Below, piece by piece: positions 26,337 through 35,016 of a stretch of 64,000 bases of DNA. The position numbers and the translations under genes are program-made. The DNA comes from Bacteroidia bacterium. Lineage in GTDB: Bacteria > Bacteroidota > Bacteroidia > B-17B0 > Aurantibacillaceae. The notes beneath the pieces are model-generated. The model searched no databases. It was not told the origin of the DNA and was given only the letters and a program-made list of their open reading frames with translations. The stretch's first letter is position 1. The number at the start of each line of letters is the position of its first letter. The stretch covers positions 24,733 through 88,732 of the forward strand of contig JAEUTO010000007.1 in assembly GCA_016787785.1 (NCBI GenBank), read 5' to 3'.

Positions 26337-27164
26337 TTATTTTTTTCTTCTTTCTATAATGTGTTTGTTAGACGCTTTTGCTTTGTAACGGGTTTTGAAA
26401 CCTTTTGCAGGTAAACCTTTACGTGAGCGAGGTTGTCCACCAGATGCGCGGCCTTCACCACCACCCATTGGATGATCTACAGGATTCATTGCAACCGGAC
26501 GTGTGCGCGGACGAACACCTTTCCAACGAGAACGGCCTGCTTTACCGTAAACCTCTTGATTATGATCAGGATTTGAAACCGAACCAACAGTAGCTTTACA
26601 AGTAATTAATACCATACGCACCTCACCTGAAGGCATACGTAAAATTGCATATTTACCATCACGGGCTGATAACTGAGCGTAAGAACCCGCGCTGCGAGCC
26701 ATTACAGCCCCTTGACCAGGACGTAATTCAATATTGTGAATAATTGTTCCTAAAGGAATATCAGAAAGGAATAATGTATTTCCTATTTCAGGAGATGCAT
26801 CTTTACCAGACATGATCTTTTGATCAACTTTTAAACCTTGTGGAGCGATAATGTAACGTTTCTCGCCATCTTTGTAGAAAACAAGAGCGATACGTGCCGA
26901 ACGATTCGGATCGTACTCAATCGTTTTTACAGTAGCTTCAATACCGTCTTTTTCGCGCTTAAAATCAATATCACGAATTACTTTTTTATGACCACCGCCA
27001 ATATAGCGCATTGTCATCTTACCGGTGTTATTACGTCCACCAGAAGAGTAATTAGTTTTTACAATTAAGCTCTTCTCAGGCTTACTTGCAGTTATCTCCT
27101 TAAAATCCGCTGTTAGCGTATATCTTAAACTTGGAGTTAGTGGTCTATATTTTTTTAATCCCAT
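26337..27164 (-). CDS. rplB: 50S ribosomal protein L2
   Basis: 275 residues, needed for peptidyl transferase activity and subunit joining. The signature near the C-terminus, [20 protein letters not shown], contains the conserved His. Start [16 protein letters not shown]. Spacing to rplW is 19 bases. Confidence 0.98.
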   Translation of the reverse strand: MGLKKYRPLTPSLRYTLTADFKEITASKPEKSLIVKTNYSSGGRNNTGKMTMRYIGGGHKKVIRDIDFKREKDGIEATVKTIEYDPNRSARIALVFYKDGEKRYIIAPQGLKVDQKIMSGKDASPEIGNTLFLSDIPLGTIIHNIELRPGQGAVMARSAGSYAQLSARDGKYAILRMPSGEVRMVLITCKATVGSVSNPDHNQEVYGKAGRSRWKGVRPRTRPVAMNPVDHPMGGGEGRASGGQPRSRKGLPAKGFKTRYKAKASNKHIIERRKK

Positions 27165-27183
27165 TTTAAATTCTTTTTACAAA

Positions 27184-27474
27184 TTAAATACTTGCGTAAA
27201 AATCAATTACTTCGCCTTGTTTTAAAGTAACAATTGCTTTTTTGTAACGGTTAACGCGACCAATAGCAACACCACGAGTGGTATTACGCGTTTTTACTTT
27301 ACCAACATATTGTTGAGTATTAACGCTGTCAACTTTTACACCGTACATTTTTTCAATAGCACCTTTAATCTCTAATTTATTAGCCTCTTTTGCTACTACA
27401 AAGCCATAGCGATTTAATTTTTCGGCTTGTGCAGTCATTTTTTCCGTAATGATCGGCTTTACTAAAATTTCCAT
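27184..27474 (-). CDS. rplW: 50S ribosomal protein L23
   Basis: 96 residues, exit-tunnel protein and docking site for trigger factor and SRP. Features: ILVKPIITEKMTAQAEKLNRY at the N-terminus and the VDSVNTQQYVGKVKTRNTTRG loop, split here at its ends. It overlaps nothing and begins one base after rplD ends. Confidence 0.97.
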   Translation of the reverse strand: MEILVKPIITEKMTAQAEKLNRYGFVVAKEANKLEIKGAIEKMYGVKVDSVNTQQYVGKVKTRNTTRGVAIGRVNRYKKAIVTLKQGEVIDFYASI

Positions 27475-27475
27475 C

Positions 27476-28105
27476 TTACTTATTTAAAATTGTTTCAAGT
27501 ACTTTAATAGAACCTTCTGCAAGGATCAATGTTTCTGCATGTAAAATATCGTAGGTATTAAGGTCAGAAGCTGCAACAACTTTAGCACCTTGAATATTGC
27601 GAGATGATAGATACACGTTCTTGTTAGCATCACCTACAACCAATAATGTCTTTTTATCAGACAGGTTAAGGTTCTTCATAAGATCAACATAATTTTTTGT
27701 TTTTGGAGCTTCAAAAGAGAAGTCTTCTAAAACAGTAATTGCATTATCTTTTGCTTTGTATGATAAAGCTGAAGCACGTGCTAAAGTTTTTACCTTTTTA
27801 TTTAATTTGAATGAATAATCACGCGGACGAGGTCCAAATGCGCGACCACCACCAATAAATAACGGCGATTTCATTGAACCGGCACGAGCGCCACCAGTTC
27901 CTTTTTGTTTCTTTAATTTCTTAGTGGTACGTGCGATCTCAGCACGTTCTTTTGATTTGTGAGTACCTTGACGTTGGTTAGCTAAATATTGCTTAACATC
28001 AAGATAGATACAATGATCATTTGGCTCTACTGCAAAAATTGAATCTAAAAGATCAACTTTTTTAGTTGTTTTTTTACCACTTATATTTAATATTTCTACT
28101 TGCAT
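27476..28105 (-). CDS. rplD: 50S ribosomal protein L4
   Basis: 209 residues. The tunnel loop reads [21 protein letters not shown] followed by [18 protein letters not shown]. In E. coli L4 also represses the S10 operon. Start [19 protein letters not shown]. It follows rplC by two bases. Confidence 0.98.
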   Translation of the reverse strand: MQVEILNISGKKTTKKVDLLDSIFAVEPNDHCIYLDVKQYLANQRQGTHKSKERAEIARTTKKLKKQKGTGGARAGSMKSPLFIGGGRAFGPRPRDYSFKLNKKVKTLARASALSYKAKDNAITVLEDFSFEAPKTKNYVDLMKNLNLSDKKTLLVVGDANKNVYLSSRNIQGAKVVAASDLNTYDILHAETLILAEGSIKVLETILNK

Positions 28106-28107
28106 GA

Positions 28108-28731
28108 TTACTTCTCGATTAAAATATAAGACCCTTTTGCACCTGGAACTGAACCTTTAATAAGGATCACATTTTTCTCAGGCATAATTTTTACGATTTC
28201 AAGGTTTTGGATCTTTTTACGATTTCCACCCATTCTTCCGCCCATACGCTTACCCGGCATTACACGAGAAGGATCTGACGATGCACCTAATGAACCAGGA
28301 GCTCTTTCACGATCATGCTGACCATGAGATTTGTTTGCGTGGCCTACCCCGCTGAATCCGTAGCGTTTTACAACACCCTGGAAACCTTTACCTTTACTGG
28401 TTCCAACAATATCCACAAAATCACCTTCTGAGAATAAAGCAACGGTTAATACATCACCTAAATTTTTTGTTTCCTCGAAATGACGAAATTCTACAACTTT
28501 ACGTTTTGGGGTCGTTTTTGCAATTTCAAAATGACCTTTCATTGCACCTGATGTGTTTTTTTCTTTTTTCTCATCAAATGACAATTGTAGAGCAGTGTAA
28601 CCGTCGTTTTCATTGGTTTTTACTTGCGTAACAACGCAAGGACCCGCCTCAATAACTGTGCATGGTAAGTATTTACCATTGGCATCGAAGAAGCTCGTCA
28701 TTCCTATTTTTTTACCAATTAATCCTGACAT
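28108..28731 (-). CDS. rplC: 50S ribosomal protein L3
   Basis: 207 residues. Start [20 protein letters not shown]; the central loop has the conserved [16 protein letters not shown] and [20 protein letters not shown], ending [13 protein letters not shown]3 reaches the peptidyl transferase centre. The spacer to rpsJ is 71 bases, AT-rich, with no clear promoter box. Confidence 0.98.
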   Translation of the reverse strand: MSGLIGKKIGMTSFFDANGKYLPCTVIEAGPCVVTQVKTNENDGYTALQLSFDEKKEKNTSGAMKGHFEIAKTTPKRKVVEFRHFEETKNLGDVLTVALFSEGDFVDIVGTSKGKGFQGVVKRYGFSGVGHANKSHGQHDRERAPGSLGASSDPSRVMPGKRMGGRMGGNRKKIQNLEIVKIMPEKNVILIKGSVPGAKGSYILIEK

Positions 28732-28802
28732 TTTTGTTTTTTATTTATTATTTAATTTACTAATTCTAATTTTTTGATTTACAGCGTATTATCTGTATCC
28801 TG

Positions 28803-29108
28803 TTAAACTTTAATTTCTACTTCAACACCACTTGGTAACTCTAATTTCATTAAAGCATCAACAGTTTTTGAAGACGAACTATAAATATCTAACAAACGCT
28901 TGTAAGCGCATAATTGAAACTGATCACGCGCTTTTTTATTAACGTGTGGCGATTTCAACACCGTAAAAATTCTTTTGTTTGTTGGTAATGGAATTGGACC
29001 ATTAACCACAGCACCTGTAGCTTTTACAGTTTTAACGATCTTCTCTGCTGACTTATCAACTAAGTTGAAATCGTATGATTTTAGTTTTATTCTTATTCGT
29101 TGGCTCAT
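28803..29108 (-). CDS. rpsJ: 30S ribosomal protein S10
   Basis: 101 residues. Start [20 protein letters not shown], with the conserved [19 protein letters not shown] loop. S10 also serves as NusE in antitermination. It follows fusA by 29 bases; in many bacteria tuf lies here, but not in this one. Confidence 0.98.
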   Translation of the reverse strand: MSQRIRIKLKSYDFNLVDKSAEKIVKTVKATGAVVNGPIPLPTNKRIFTVLKSPHVNKKARDQFQLCAYKRLLDIYSSSSKTVDALMKLELPSGVEVEIKV

Positions 29109-29137
29109 GTTAAAAGAACGTATTTATTTATATTAGT

Positions 29138-31255
29138 TTAAACTTTTTCTGCTTTACCTTTTGCTTTTGAAATTACATCTGCAGCAATATTTGCAGGCGC
29201 TTCGTTATAATGGCTAAATTCCATTGTAGATGTAGCACGACCTGAAGTTAAAGTACGTAACTGCGTTACATAACCAAACATTTCAGAAAGTGGCACCTTG
29301 GCTTTAATAACCTGTGCATTTCCTTTAGAATCCATTCCTTCGATTTGTCCACGACGACGGTTTAAGTCACCTACAACATCACCCATGTTTTGCTCTGGCG
29401 TTAAAACCTCTACTTTCATAATAGGCTCTAATAAAACCGGCTTACATTTTGGCAATGCCTCACGGAAAGCTGTACGGGCACAGATCTCAAAAGATAATGC
29501 ATCCGAGTCAACCGCGTGGTATGAACCGTCTTTTAATACAACTTTTAATCCTACTAAAGGATATCCTGCTAAAACACCATTGTTTAATGAGTTTTTAAAG
29601 CCTTTTTCAACGGCAGGGATAAATTCACGTGGAATGTTACCACCAGTAATTTCATTAACGAACTGTAAAGGACCATTTTTAGAAAAATCCCAATCCGCAT
29701 CAACCGGGCTTAAAGTGATTTTCATATCGGCAAATTTACCACGTCCACCAGATTGTTTTTTGTAAACTTCACGGTGATCAACGTTACCAGTAATTGCTTC
29801 TTTGTAAGCTACCTGAGGTGAACCCTGGTTAACTTCTACTTTAAATTCACGTTTTAAACGGTCAACAATAATTTCTAAGTGAAGCTCGCCCATACCTGAG
29901 ATAATGGTTTGACCAGAATCTTCATCCGTTTTAACACGGAAAGTTGGATCTTCTTCAGCTAATTTATTTAAACCCACCCCTAAACGATCTAAATCACCTT
30001 GAGTTTTAGGCTCAATAGCGATTGCGATAACCGGCTCAGGGAAATTCATTGCCTCTAATACTATCGGATGTTTTTCATCACATAAAGTATCACCTGTACG
30101 GATATCTTTAAATCCAACTGCTGCACCAATATCTCCTGCTTCAATAAACTCAACAGGGTTTTGTTTGTTAGCATGCATTTGGAAGATACGAGATATACGT
30201 TCTTTATTACCAGAACGTGTATTTAATACATAAGAACCGGCATCCAAACGGCCTGCATAAGCACGGAAAAAGCATAAACGACCAACGAATGGATCGGTTG
30301 CAATTTTAAACGCTAAAGCAGTGAATGGTTGAGTAGCATCTGGTTTACGGGAAACTTCTTCTCCTGTATCAGGGTTAGTACCTTTAGTCTCTGGTTTATC
30401 CAAAGGACTAGGCATTAATTCCATTACAAGGTCTAACATAGTTTGCACACCTTTGTTTTTAAAGGCAGAACCGCAAACCATTGGTACAATTTTATTTGCA
30501 ACGCAAGCTTTACGCAAAGCGTCTAATACTTCTCTTTCAGTAATAGTTTCAGGAGCATCAAAGAATTTTTGCATGATATTATCATCAAAATCCGACACTG
30601 CTTCTAACATTTTTTCTCTCCACTCTGTAGCTTCTTCAAGCATATCAGCAGGAATAGGAACCTCTTTAAAGGTCATTCCTTTATCTTCTTCATTCCAAAC
30701 AATACCGCGGAAGTTGATAAGATCAACCACACCAATAAAATGCTCTTCAGCACCAATTGGTAATTGTAAAGGAACAGCGTTACCGCCTAAAATTTCTCTT
30801 GTTTGTTTAACTACGTTTAAGAAGTCAGCACCCTGACGGTCCATTTTATTAACGAAACCAATACGGGTTACATTATAATTATCAGCTAAACGCCAGTTTG
30901 TCTCAGATTGAGGTTCAACACCATCAACCGCTGAGAACAAGAACACCAAACCATCTAATACACGTAACGAACGGTTCACTTCAACTGTAAAGTCAACGTG
31001 GCCCGGTGTATCAATGATGTTGATTTTGTAATTGTTTTCACGGTATTTCCAGAAACAAGTAGTTGCAGCAGAGGTAATAGTAATACCACGCTCTTGCTCT
31101 TGAGCCATCCAATCCATGGTTGCAGCACCATCGTGAACCTCACCTATCTTGTGGTTAACACCTGTATAATATAAAATACGCTCAGTACAAGTTGTTTTAC
31201 CTGCATCAATGTGGGCTGCAATCCCAATATTACGCGTATATCTTAAGTCGCTCAT
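29138..31255 (-). CDS. fusA: Translation elongation factor G
   Basis: 705 residues. The GTPase domain has G1 AHIDAGKTT, the switch region [19 protein letters not shown] and NKMDRQGAD; domains II-V follow with the domain IV tip near [11 protein letters not shown]. It drives translocation. Being inside the str operon between rpsG and rpsJ it is the main housekeeping EF-G rather than a specialised paralogue. Length is normal. Confidence 0.98.
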   Translation of the reverse strand: MSDLRYTRNIGIAAHIDAGKTTCTERILYYTGVNHKIGEVHDGAATMDWMAQEQERGITITSAATTCFWKYRENNYKINIIDTPGHVDFTVEVNRSLRVLDGLVFLFSAVDGVEPQSETNWRLADNYNVTRIGFVNKMDRQGADFLNVVKQTREILGGNAVPLQLPIGAEEHFIGVVDLINFRGIVWNEEDKGMTFKEVPIPADMLEEATEWREKMLEAVSDFDDNIMQKFFDAPETITEREVLDALRKACVANKIVPMVCGSAFKNKGVQTMLDLVMELMPSPLDKPETKGTNPDTGEEVSRKPDATQPFTALAFKIATDPFVGRLCFFRAYAGRLDAGSYVLNTRSGNKERISRIFQMHANKQNPVEFIEAGDIGAAVGFKDIRTGDTLCDEKHPIVLEAMNFPEPVIAIAIEPKTQGDLDRLGVGLNKLAEEDPTFRVKTDEDSGQTIISGMGELHLEIIVDRLKREFKVEVNQGSPQVAYKEAITGNVDHREVYKKQSGGRGKFADMKITLSPVDADWDFSKNGPLQFVNEITGGNIPREFIPAVEKGFKNSLNNGVLAGYPLVGLKVVLKDGSYHAVDSDALSFEICARTAFREALPKCKPVLLEPIMKVEVLTPEQNMGDVVGDLNRRRGQIEGMDSKGNAQVIKAKVPLSEMFGYVTQLRTLTSGRATSTMEFSHYNEAPANIAADVISKAKGKAEKV

Positions 31256-31264
31256 TTTATTTAA

Positions 31265-31732
31265 TTAGAATCTAAAGTGTGAAAATGCTTTGTTTGCTTC
31301 TGCCATTTTATGGATATCTTCTTTCTTTTTGAAAGAAGCACCTTCTTCTTTAGAAGCTGCAACGATCTCTCCGGCTAATTTTTGAGCCATCGATTTTTCG
31401 TTACGTTTACGAGAATAAGATATTAACCATTTCATAGCCATAGAAATTTTACGGTCAGGACGAATTTCTGAAGGAATCTGGAAAGTTGAACCACCAACAC
31501 GACGAGAACGAACCTCTACCTGAGGCGTTACGTTTGCTAATGCTTTTTTCCAAACTTCTAATCCATCTTCGCTCGTACGTTTAGCTACGATCTCAATTGC
31601 ATCGTGAAATATGTTTGACGCGGTATTTTTCTTACCATCGTACATTAAGTTATTTAAAAAACGGGTTACCAATGTATCGTTATAAATTGGATCTGGTAAT
31701 AAAACTCGCTTCTTTGCTTTGGCTTTTCTCAT
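31265..31732 (-). CDS. rpsG: 30S ribosomal protein S7
   Basis: 155 residues. Start [20 protein letters not shown]; the core reads [21 protein letters not shown]7 nucleates the 30S head and in E. coli represses the str operon. It lies 20 bases after rpsL and nine before fusA. Confidence 0.98.
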   Translation of the reverse strand: MRKAKAKKRVLLPDPIYNDTLVTRFLNNLMYDGKKNTASNIFHDAIEIVAKRTSEDGLEVWKKALANVTPQVEVRSRRVGGSTFQIPSEIRPDRKISMAMKWLISYSRKRNEKSMAQKLAGEIVAASKEEGASFKKKEDIHKMAEANKAFSHFRF

Positions 31733-31752
31733 TGTATAAACTCTTTAAAATA

Positions 31753-32157
31753 TTATTTTTTCTTAGCAGCAGCCGCTACAGCACCTGCTTTAGGACGTTT
31801 TGTACCGTATTTAGAACGTTGTTGTTTACGACCTTCAACACCAGCGGTATCAAGGCTTCCACGAACAATGTGATAACGAACACCCGGTAAGTCTTTTACA
31901 CGACCACCACGTACCAAAACGATACTGTGCTCTTGCAAGTTGTGACCTTCACCCGGAATATAGGCAATAATCTCTTGTTTGTTAGTTAAACGAACCTTTG
32001 CAACCTTGCGCATTGCAGAGTTAGGTTTCTTAGGGGTTGTTGTGTACACCTTGGTACAAACACCACGGCGTTGTGGACATGAGTCCAAAGCGGCCGATTT
32101 GCTCTTGTTGGTCGGTTTTGTGCGACCTTTTCTTACTAATTGCTGTATTGTAGGCAT
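31753..32157 (-). CDS. rpsL: 30S ribosomal protein S12
   Basis: 134 residues, decoding-centre protein. The loops [11 protein letters not shown] and [12 protein letters not shown] keep Lys at the positions whose mutation gives streptomycin resistance, so the allele is of the sensitive type at those sites. It is the first gene of the 32-gene block and has a canonical promoter about 60 bases upstream. Confidence 0.98.
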   Translation of the reverse strand: MPTIQQLVRKGRTKPTNKSKSAALDSCPQRRGVCTKVYTTTPKKPNSAMRKVAKVRLTNKQEIIAYIPGEGHNLQEHSIVLVRGGRVKDLPGVRYHIVRGSLDTAGVEGRKQQRSKYGTKRPKAGAVAAAAKKK

Positions 32158-32201
32158 TTTAAATCCTTTGTGTTACTTGATATTATTGGTTTTCAGCTGT
32201 T

Positions 32202-32216
32202 TCCCTTTTTTAGGGA
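32202..32216 (-). promoter_or_regulatory. Hairpin at the 5' end of the rpsL leader
   Basis: In the transcript TCCCT-AAAAA-AGGGA forms a small hairpin a few bases after the predicted transcription start, about 45 bases before the rpsL ATG. It may stabilise the message; no regulatory family is recognised. Confidence 0.4.
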
Positions 32217-32219
32217 GGG

Positions 32220-32250
32220 CAAAGATAGGAAAAGATTTTCAACAAGCAAC
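32220..32250 (-). promoter_or_regulatory. Promoter of the str/ribosomal operon
   Basis: Minus strand: GTTG (complement of 32247-32250), a 19-base spacer, then TATCTTTG (complement of 32220-32227). This matches the Bacteroidota primary-sigma consensus TTG...N19...TAnnTTTG and gives a leader of about 60 bases for rpsL. Confidence 0.8.
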
Positions 32251-32360
32251 AATTTTGTTCATTTATTTTTGGCTTTTGAACAATTTTTTTATACTCTACG
32301 TCGAATTTGTGGAAAACTTCACGAAAAATTGACTTTTGGCAAAAAAATTTCCAACCGGTT

Positions 32361-33422
32361 TTAGTTGGATTTCAGACTATCTGTTTTTGAAATTTCGGGC
32401 TGAATTTCGGCCACTTTTTCTTCGTTCACAACCCCATCTTCCCCAATCAGATCAATAATGTACGACGAATAATCGTTTTTTAGGTTTTTCGGGATCTTAA
32501 ATTCGTAGGTTTTTTTATCTGGATTATTTAACGATTCGCCCAACAGCCAAGGGTTATGAAGCTTAACTATGGTTTTATTACAGCCAAAATATTTGGCCAA
32601 ACTGGCAATATTTGTTACCGAAGAATCAACTTTATACGTTTTTAAAGGAATTTTGGCAAAATAAGTGAGCTTTTTTTTCTTAATTCCAAAATGAGCTGGG
32701 TTCGAAAGCAGTGTTTTATAGGCTAAAATCCGGTACACAAAACTGCCCGTTTCGCTGTTTAACAAAAGATCGTAATAATTATCGCTTTTTTGGCGCTTTA
32801 AAGCCGATTGAATGCCGCCAATTCCCAGATTATAAGCTGCTGCAGCAAGTGTCCAGTTCTTAAAAATAGCATAGGCATCTTTAATGTGCTGGCAGGCCGC
32901 GCGGGTAGCCTTTTCCACGTCTAACCGCTCATCTACCGACCCGTTTACCTCTAGCCCGTAATTTTGAGCCGAAGCCGGCATTAATTGCCAAAAACCCGCA
33001 GCCCCTGCTGGAGAAACCACATTTGACAAATGACTTTCAATTACCGCAACGTACTTAAAATCGTCGGGAATGCCCTGCTGCTTTAGGATGGGTTCGATAT
33101 ATGGAAACCATTTTTGTGCTTTTGTAAATAAAATAGCCGATGATTGCCAGTGTTTGTTGTTAAAAAATTCCTGTTCAAGATCTTCTTTGATGGCCATGCT
33201 GTTTGCAGGTATCTTCTCTCCACAAAACTCCAGATTTGACGGGATGTTTAAACCTAATACGTTTTGGTTATTATTGCTGTAAGAAAGCGAATTTACTGAT
33301 GGTTGAAGAACGTAGATCTTTAAAAAAATAAACAACGCTACAAATACCACAAAAAAAACAACCGTTAGGGTGGTTAAATTGAGTCGCGAAAAAAAATGAA
33401 AGAATATTTTTTTAGAGGTCAC
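32361..33422 (-). CDS. Membrane-anchored lytic transglycosylase (MltD/SLT type)
   Basis: 353 residues. One N-terminal membrane helix (~17-38) anchors a periplasmic SLT domain with catalytic E129 in VAVIESHLSNVVSPAGAAGF, followed by WQLMP and LAAAAYNLGIGGI. The C-terminal ~100 residues contain a weak LysM-like stretch (NIASLAKYFGCNKTIVKLHN). It cleaves peptidoglycan with 1,6-anhydro ring formation. It overlaps the WecA-like gene by four bases and ends the polysaccharide operon, perhaps opening the wall for export machinery; that role is inference. Confidence 0.88.
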   Translation of the reverse strand: MTSKKIFFHFFSRLNLTTLTVVFFVVFVALFIFLKIYVLQPSVNSLSYSNNNQNVLGLNIPSNLEFCGEKIPANSMAIKEDLEQEFFNNKHWQSSAILFTKAQKWFPYIEPILKQQGIPDDFKYVAVIESHLSNVVSPAGAAGFWQLMPASAQNYGLEVNGSVDERLDVEKATRAACQHIKDAYAIFKNWTLAAAAYNLGIGGIQSALKRQKSDNYYDLLLNSETGSFVYRILAYKTLLSNPAHFGIKKKKLTYFAKIPLKTYKVDSSVTNIASLAKYFGCNKTIVKLHNPWLLGESLNNPDKKTYEFKIPKNLKNDYSSYIIDLIGEDGVVNEEKVAEIQPEISKTDSLKSN

Positions 33423-34471
33423 TTTCTCTTTATAACGGTATTTACATATAAAGATACGAATACCAAAAGGATGTAAAAAATGGAAACATAAAAAAGTGCA
33501 TAACTAAAGTGAAACACAAGCAAATAGGCTAATACAGAGCCAATTGAGCTAATAACAAAATATAAGATCGCTATCCTTTTCTCGGTAATTCCTTTAAAAA
33601 ACAAATGATGTGTTGTGTGATCCTTTCCGCCAATAAAAGGCGATCTGCCACTTCGCAAACGATTAAAAACAACCGTAAAGGTATCTGTTAAAGGGAGCAA
33701 AAATACCAACAACACCAATAAAATATTTACCAGCGGAAAACCACCAATAAGCCCCGGGCTTGGGCCGTTCCAGCAATTATCAATACCCATTACCGCCAAA
33801 AATAAACCTAAGAATTGGCTACCCGTATCGCCCATGAACATTTTTGAAGGATGGAAATTGTAAATTAAAAAGCCTGATAAAGCGCCTAGAATGCCCAAAT
33901 TTAATGTAGTTGAATAGCTATTGGTATTGAATAAAGAAATATTTAGAGTAGCCATAAACAAACAAATTACAATAGAGATGATGGTAGTTATACCATCCAT
34001 ATTATCCAACATGTTTATTGAATTCATAACGCCCACCACCCAAAAAATAGTAATCAGGTAATTAATAAATTCATTTTGAAAAATGCGAACGCTGTGCCCC
34101 GAAAAAATAATTATAAAGGCACAAAAAACCTGTGTTAAAAATTTTAATAGTGGCTGCGTATTAAAAGCGTCATCGGCCAAACCCATTAAAAACGCAAGTG
34201 TTGCGGCAATTAAGATGCCCACAATTTGTAAATTAAATCCATTGCTTGGCGGCAATAACAGGGTAAAAATAAATGCAAATAAAAAAATAAGATAAAAAGA
34301 AATTCCTCCCAAAGCAGGTTTTGCGTTATTATTCCATCTTGCCTGAAATTCTTCTTTGCTTCTGATACCAAGTGTTTGCGCAAAACGCAAGAGAATGTAA
34401 TTTATAAGTAAAGAAAAAATAAAACACAAAAAGAAAAGAGAAGTTAATATTATGGGATAATTTATCTTCAT
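33419..34471 (-). CDS. Undecaprenyl-phosphate sugar-1-phosphate transferase (WecA/MraY family)
   Basis: 350 residues with about ten to eleven membrane helices. Family motifs are the Asp pair region GLADDAFNT, the NMLDNMDG loop, the FMGDTGSQFLG loop and GGKDHTTHHLFF near the C-terminus. It transfers a HexNAc-1-phosphate to undecaprenyl phosphate, the first lipid-linked step for a surface polysaccharide. It lies two bases after rfbC and overlaps the transglycosylase. The exact sugar is not readable from sequence. Confidence 0.9.
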   Translation of the reverse strand: MKINYPIILTSLFFLCFIFSLLINYILLRFAQTLGIRSKEEFQARWNNNAKPALGGISFYLIFLFAFIFTLLLPPSNGFNLQIVGILIAATLAFLMGLADDAFNTQPLLKFLTQVFCAFIIIFSGHSVRIFQNEFINYLITIFWVVGVMNSINMLDNMDGITTIISIVICLFMATLNISLFNTNSYSTTLNLGILGALSGFLIYNFHPSKMFMGDTGSQFLGLFLAVMGIDNCWNGPSPGLIGGFPLVNILLVLLVFLLPLTDTFTVVFNRLRSGRSPFIGGKDHTTHHLFFKGITEKRIAILYFVISSIGSVLAYLLVFHFSYALFYVSIFYILLVFVSLYVNTVIKRK

Positions 34472-34473
34472 TT

Positions 34474-35016
34474 TTAGAACATACTTACAAAACCCTTAAA
34501 GGGCTTACCTTCCAGGTCTTTCGCCGAAAGCAAGGGATCGTTATAATTCCATTTAATAGCAATGTCTTTATCATTCCACAACAAACAATCTTCTGCAGCT
34601 TTATTGTAAAAATTGGTGCATTTGTATGAGAAAATTGTATTGTTCTCTAAGGTTAAAAAACCATGTGCAAAACCCGGAGGAACGTACATCATCCACTTAT
34701 TTTTTTCGGTAAGTTCTAAACCAAACCATTTACCATAGGTGGCAGAGTTCTTTCTTATATCTACCACAACATCCAATACTGCGCCTGTAATTACACGTAC
34801 CAGTTTACCCTGGGCGTGCGGCGGGTTTTGAAAGTGAAGGCCCCTTAAAACGCCTTTTTGAGAGAGCGATTGGTTATCTTGAACAAATTCAAGATCCAAG
34901 CCTGCTTGTTTAAATAAATTTTGGTTATAGCTTTCAAAAAAATAACCACGCTCATCTTCAAAAACCCTTGGTTTAAGTACAAACAATCCTTTAAGTTCTG
35001 TTTCAATAACTTCCAT
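34474..35016 (-). CDS. rfbC: dTDP-4-dehydrorhamnose 3,5-epimerase
   Basis: 180 residues, cupin fold. Starts MEVIETELKGLFVLKPRVFEDERGYFFESYN in the family pattern; catalytic His is in GVLRGLHFQ, and the VDIRKNSATYG and MYVPPGFAHGFLTL motifs are present. It converts dTDP-4-keto-6-deoxyglucose to the L-rhamnose precursor. rfbA, rfbB and rfbD are not in the window, so the rest of the pathway must be elsewhere. Its start overlaps the wzc stop by one base. Confidence 0.95.
   Translation of the reverse strand: MEVIETELKGLFVLKPRVFEDERGYFFESYNQNLFKQAGLDLEFVQDNQSLSQKGVLRGLHFQNPPHAQGKLVRVITGAVLDVVVDIRKNSATYGKWFGLELTEKNKWMMYVPPGFAHGFLTLENNTIFSYKCTNFYNKAAEDCLLWNDKDIAIKWNYNDPLLSAKDLEGKPFKGFVSMF

Noticed and set aside
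30453..30836. 127-codon frame antisense to fusA
   Set aside because: Shadow of a conserved essential gene.
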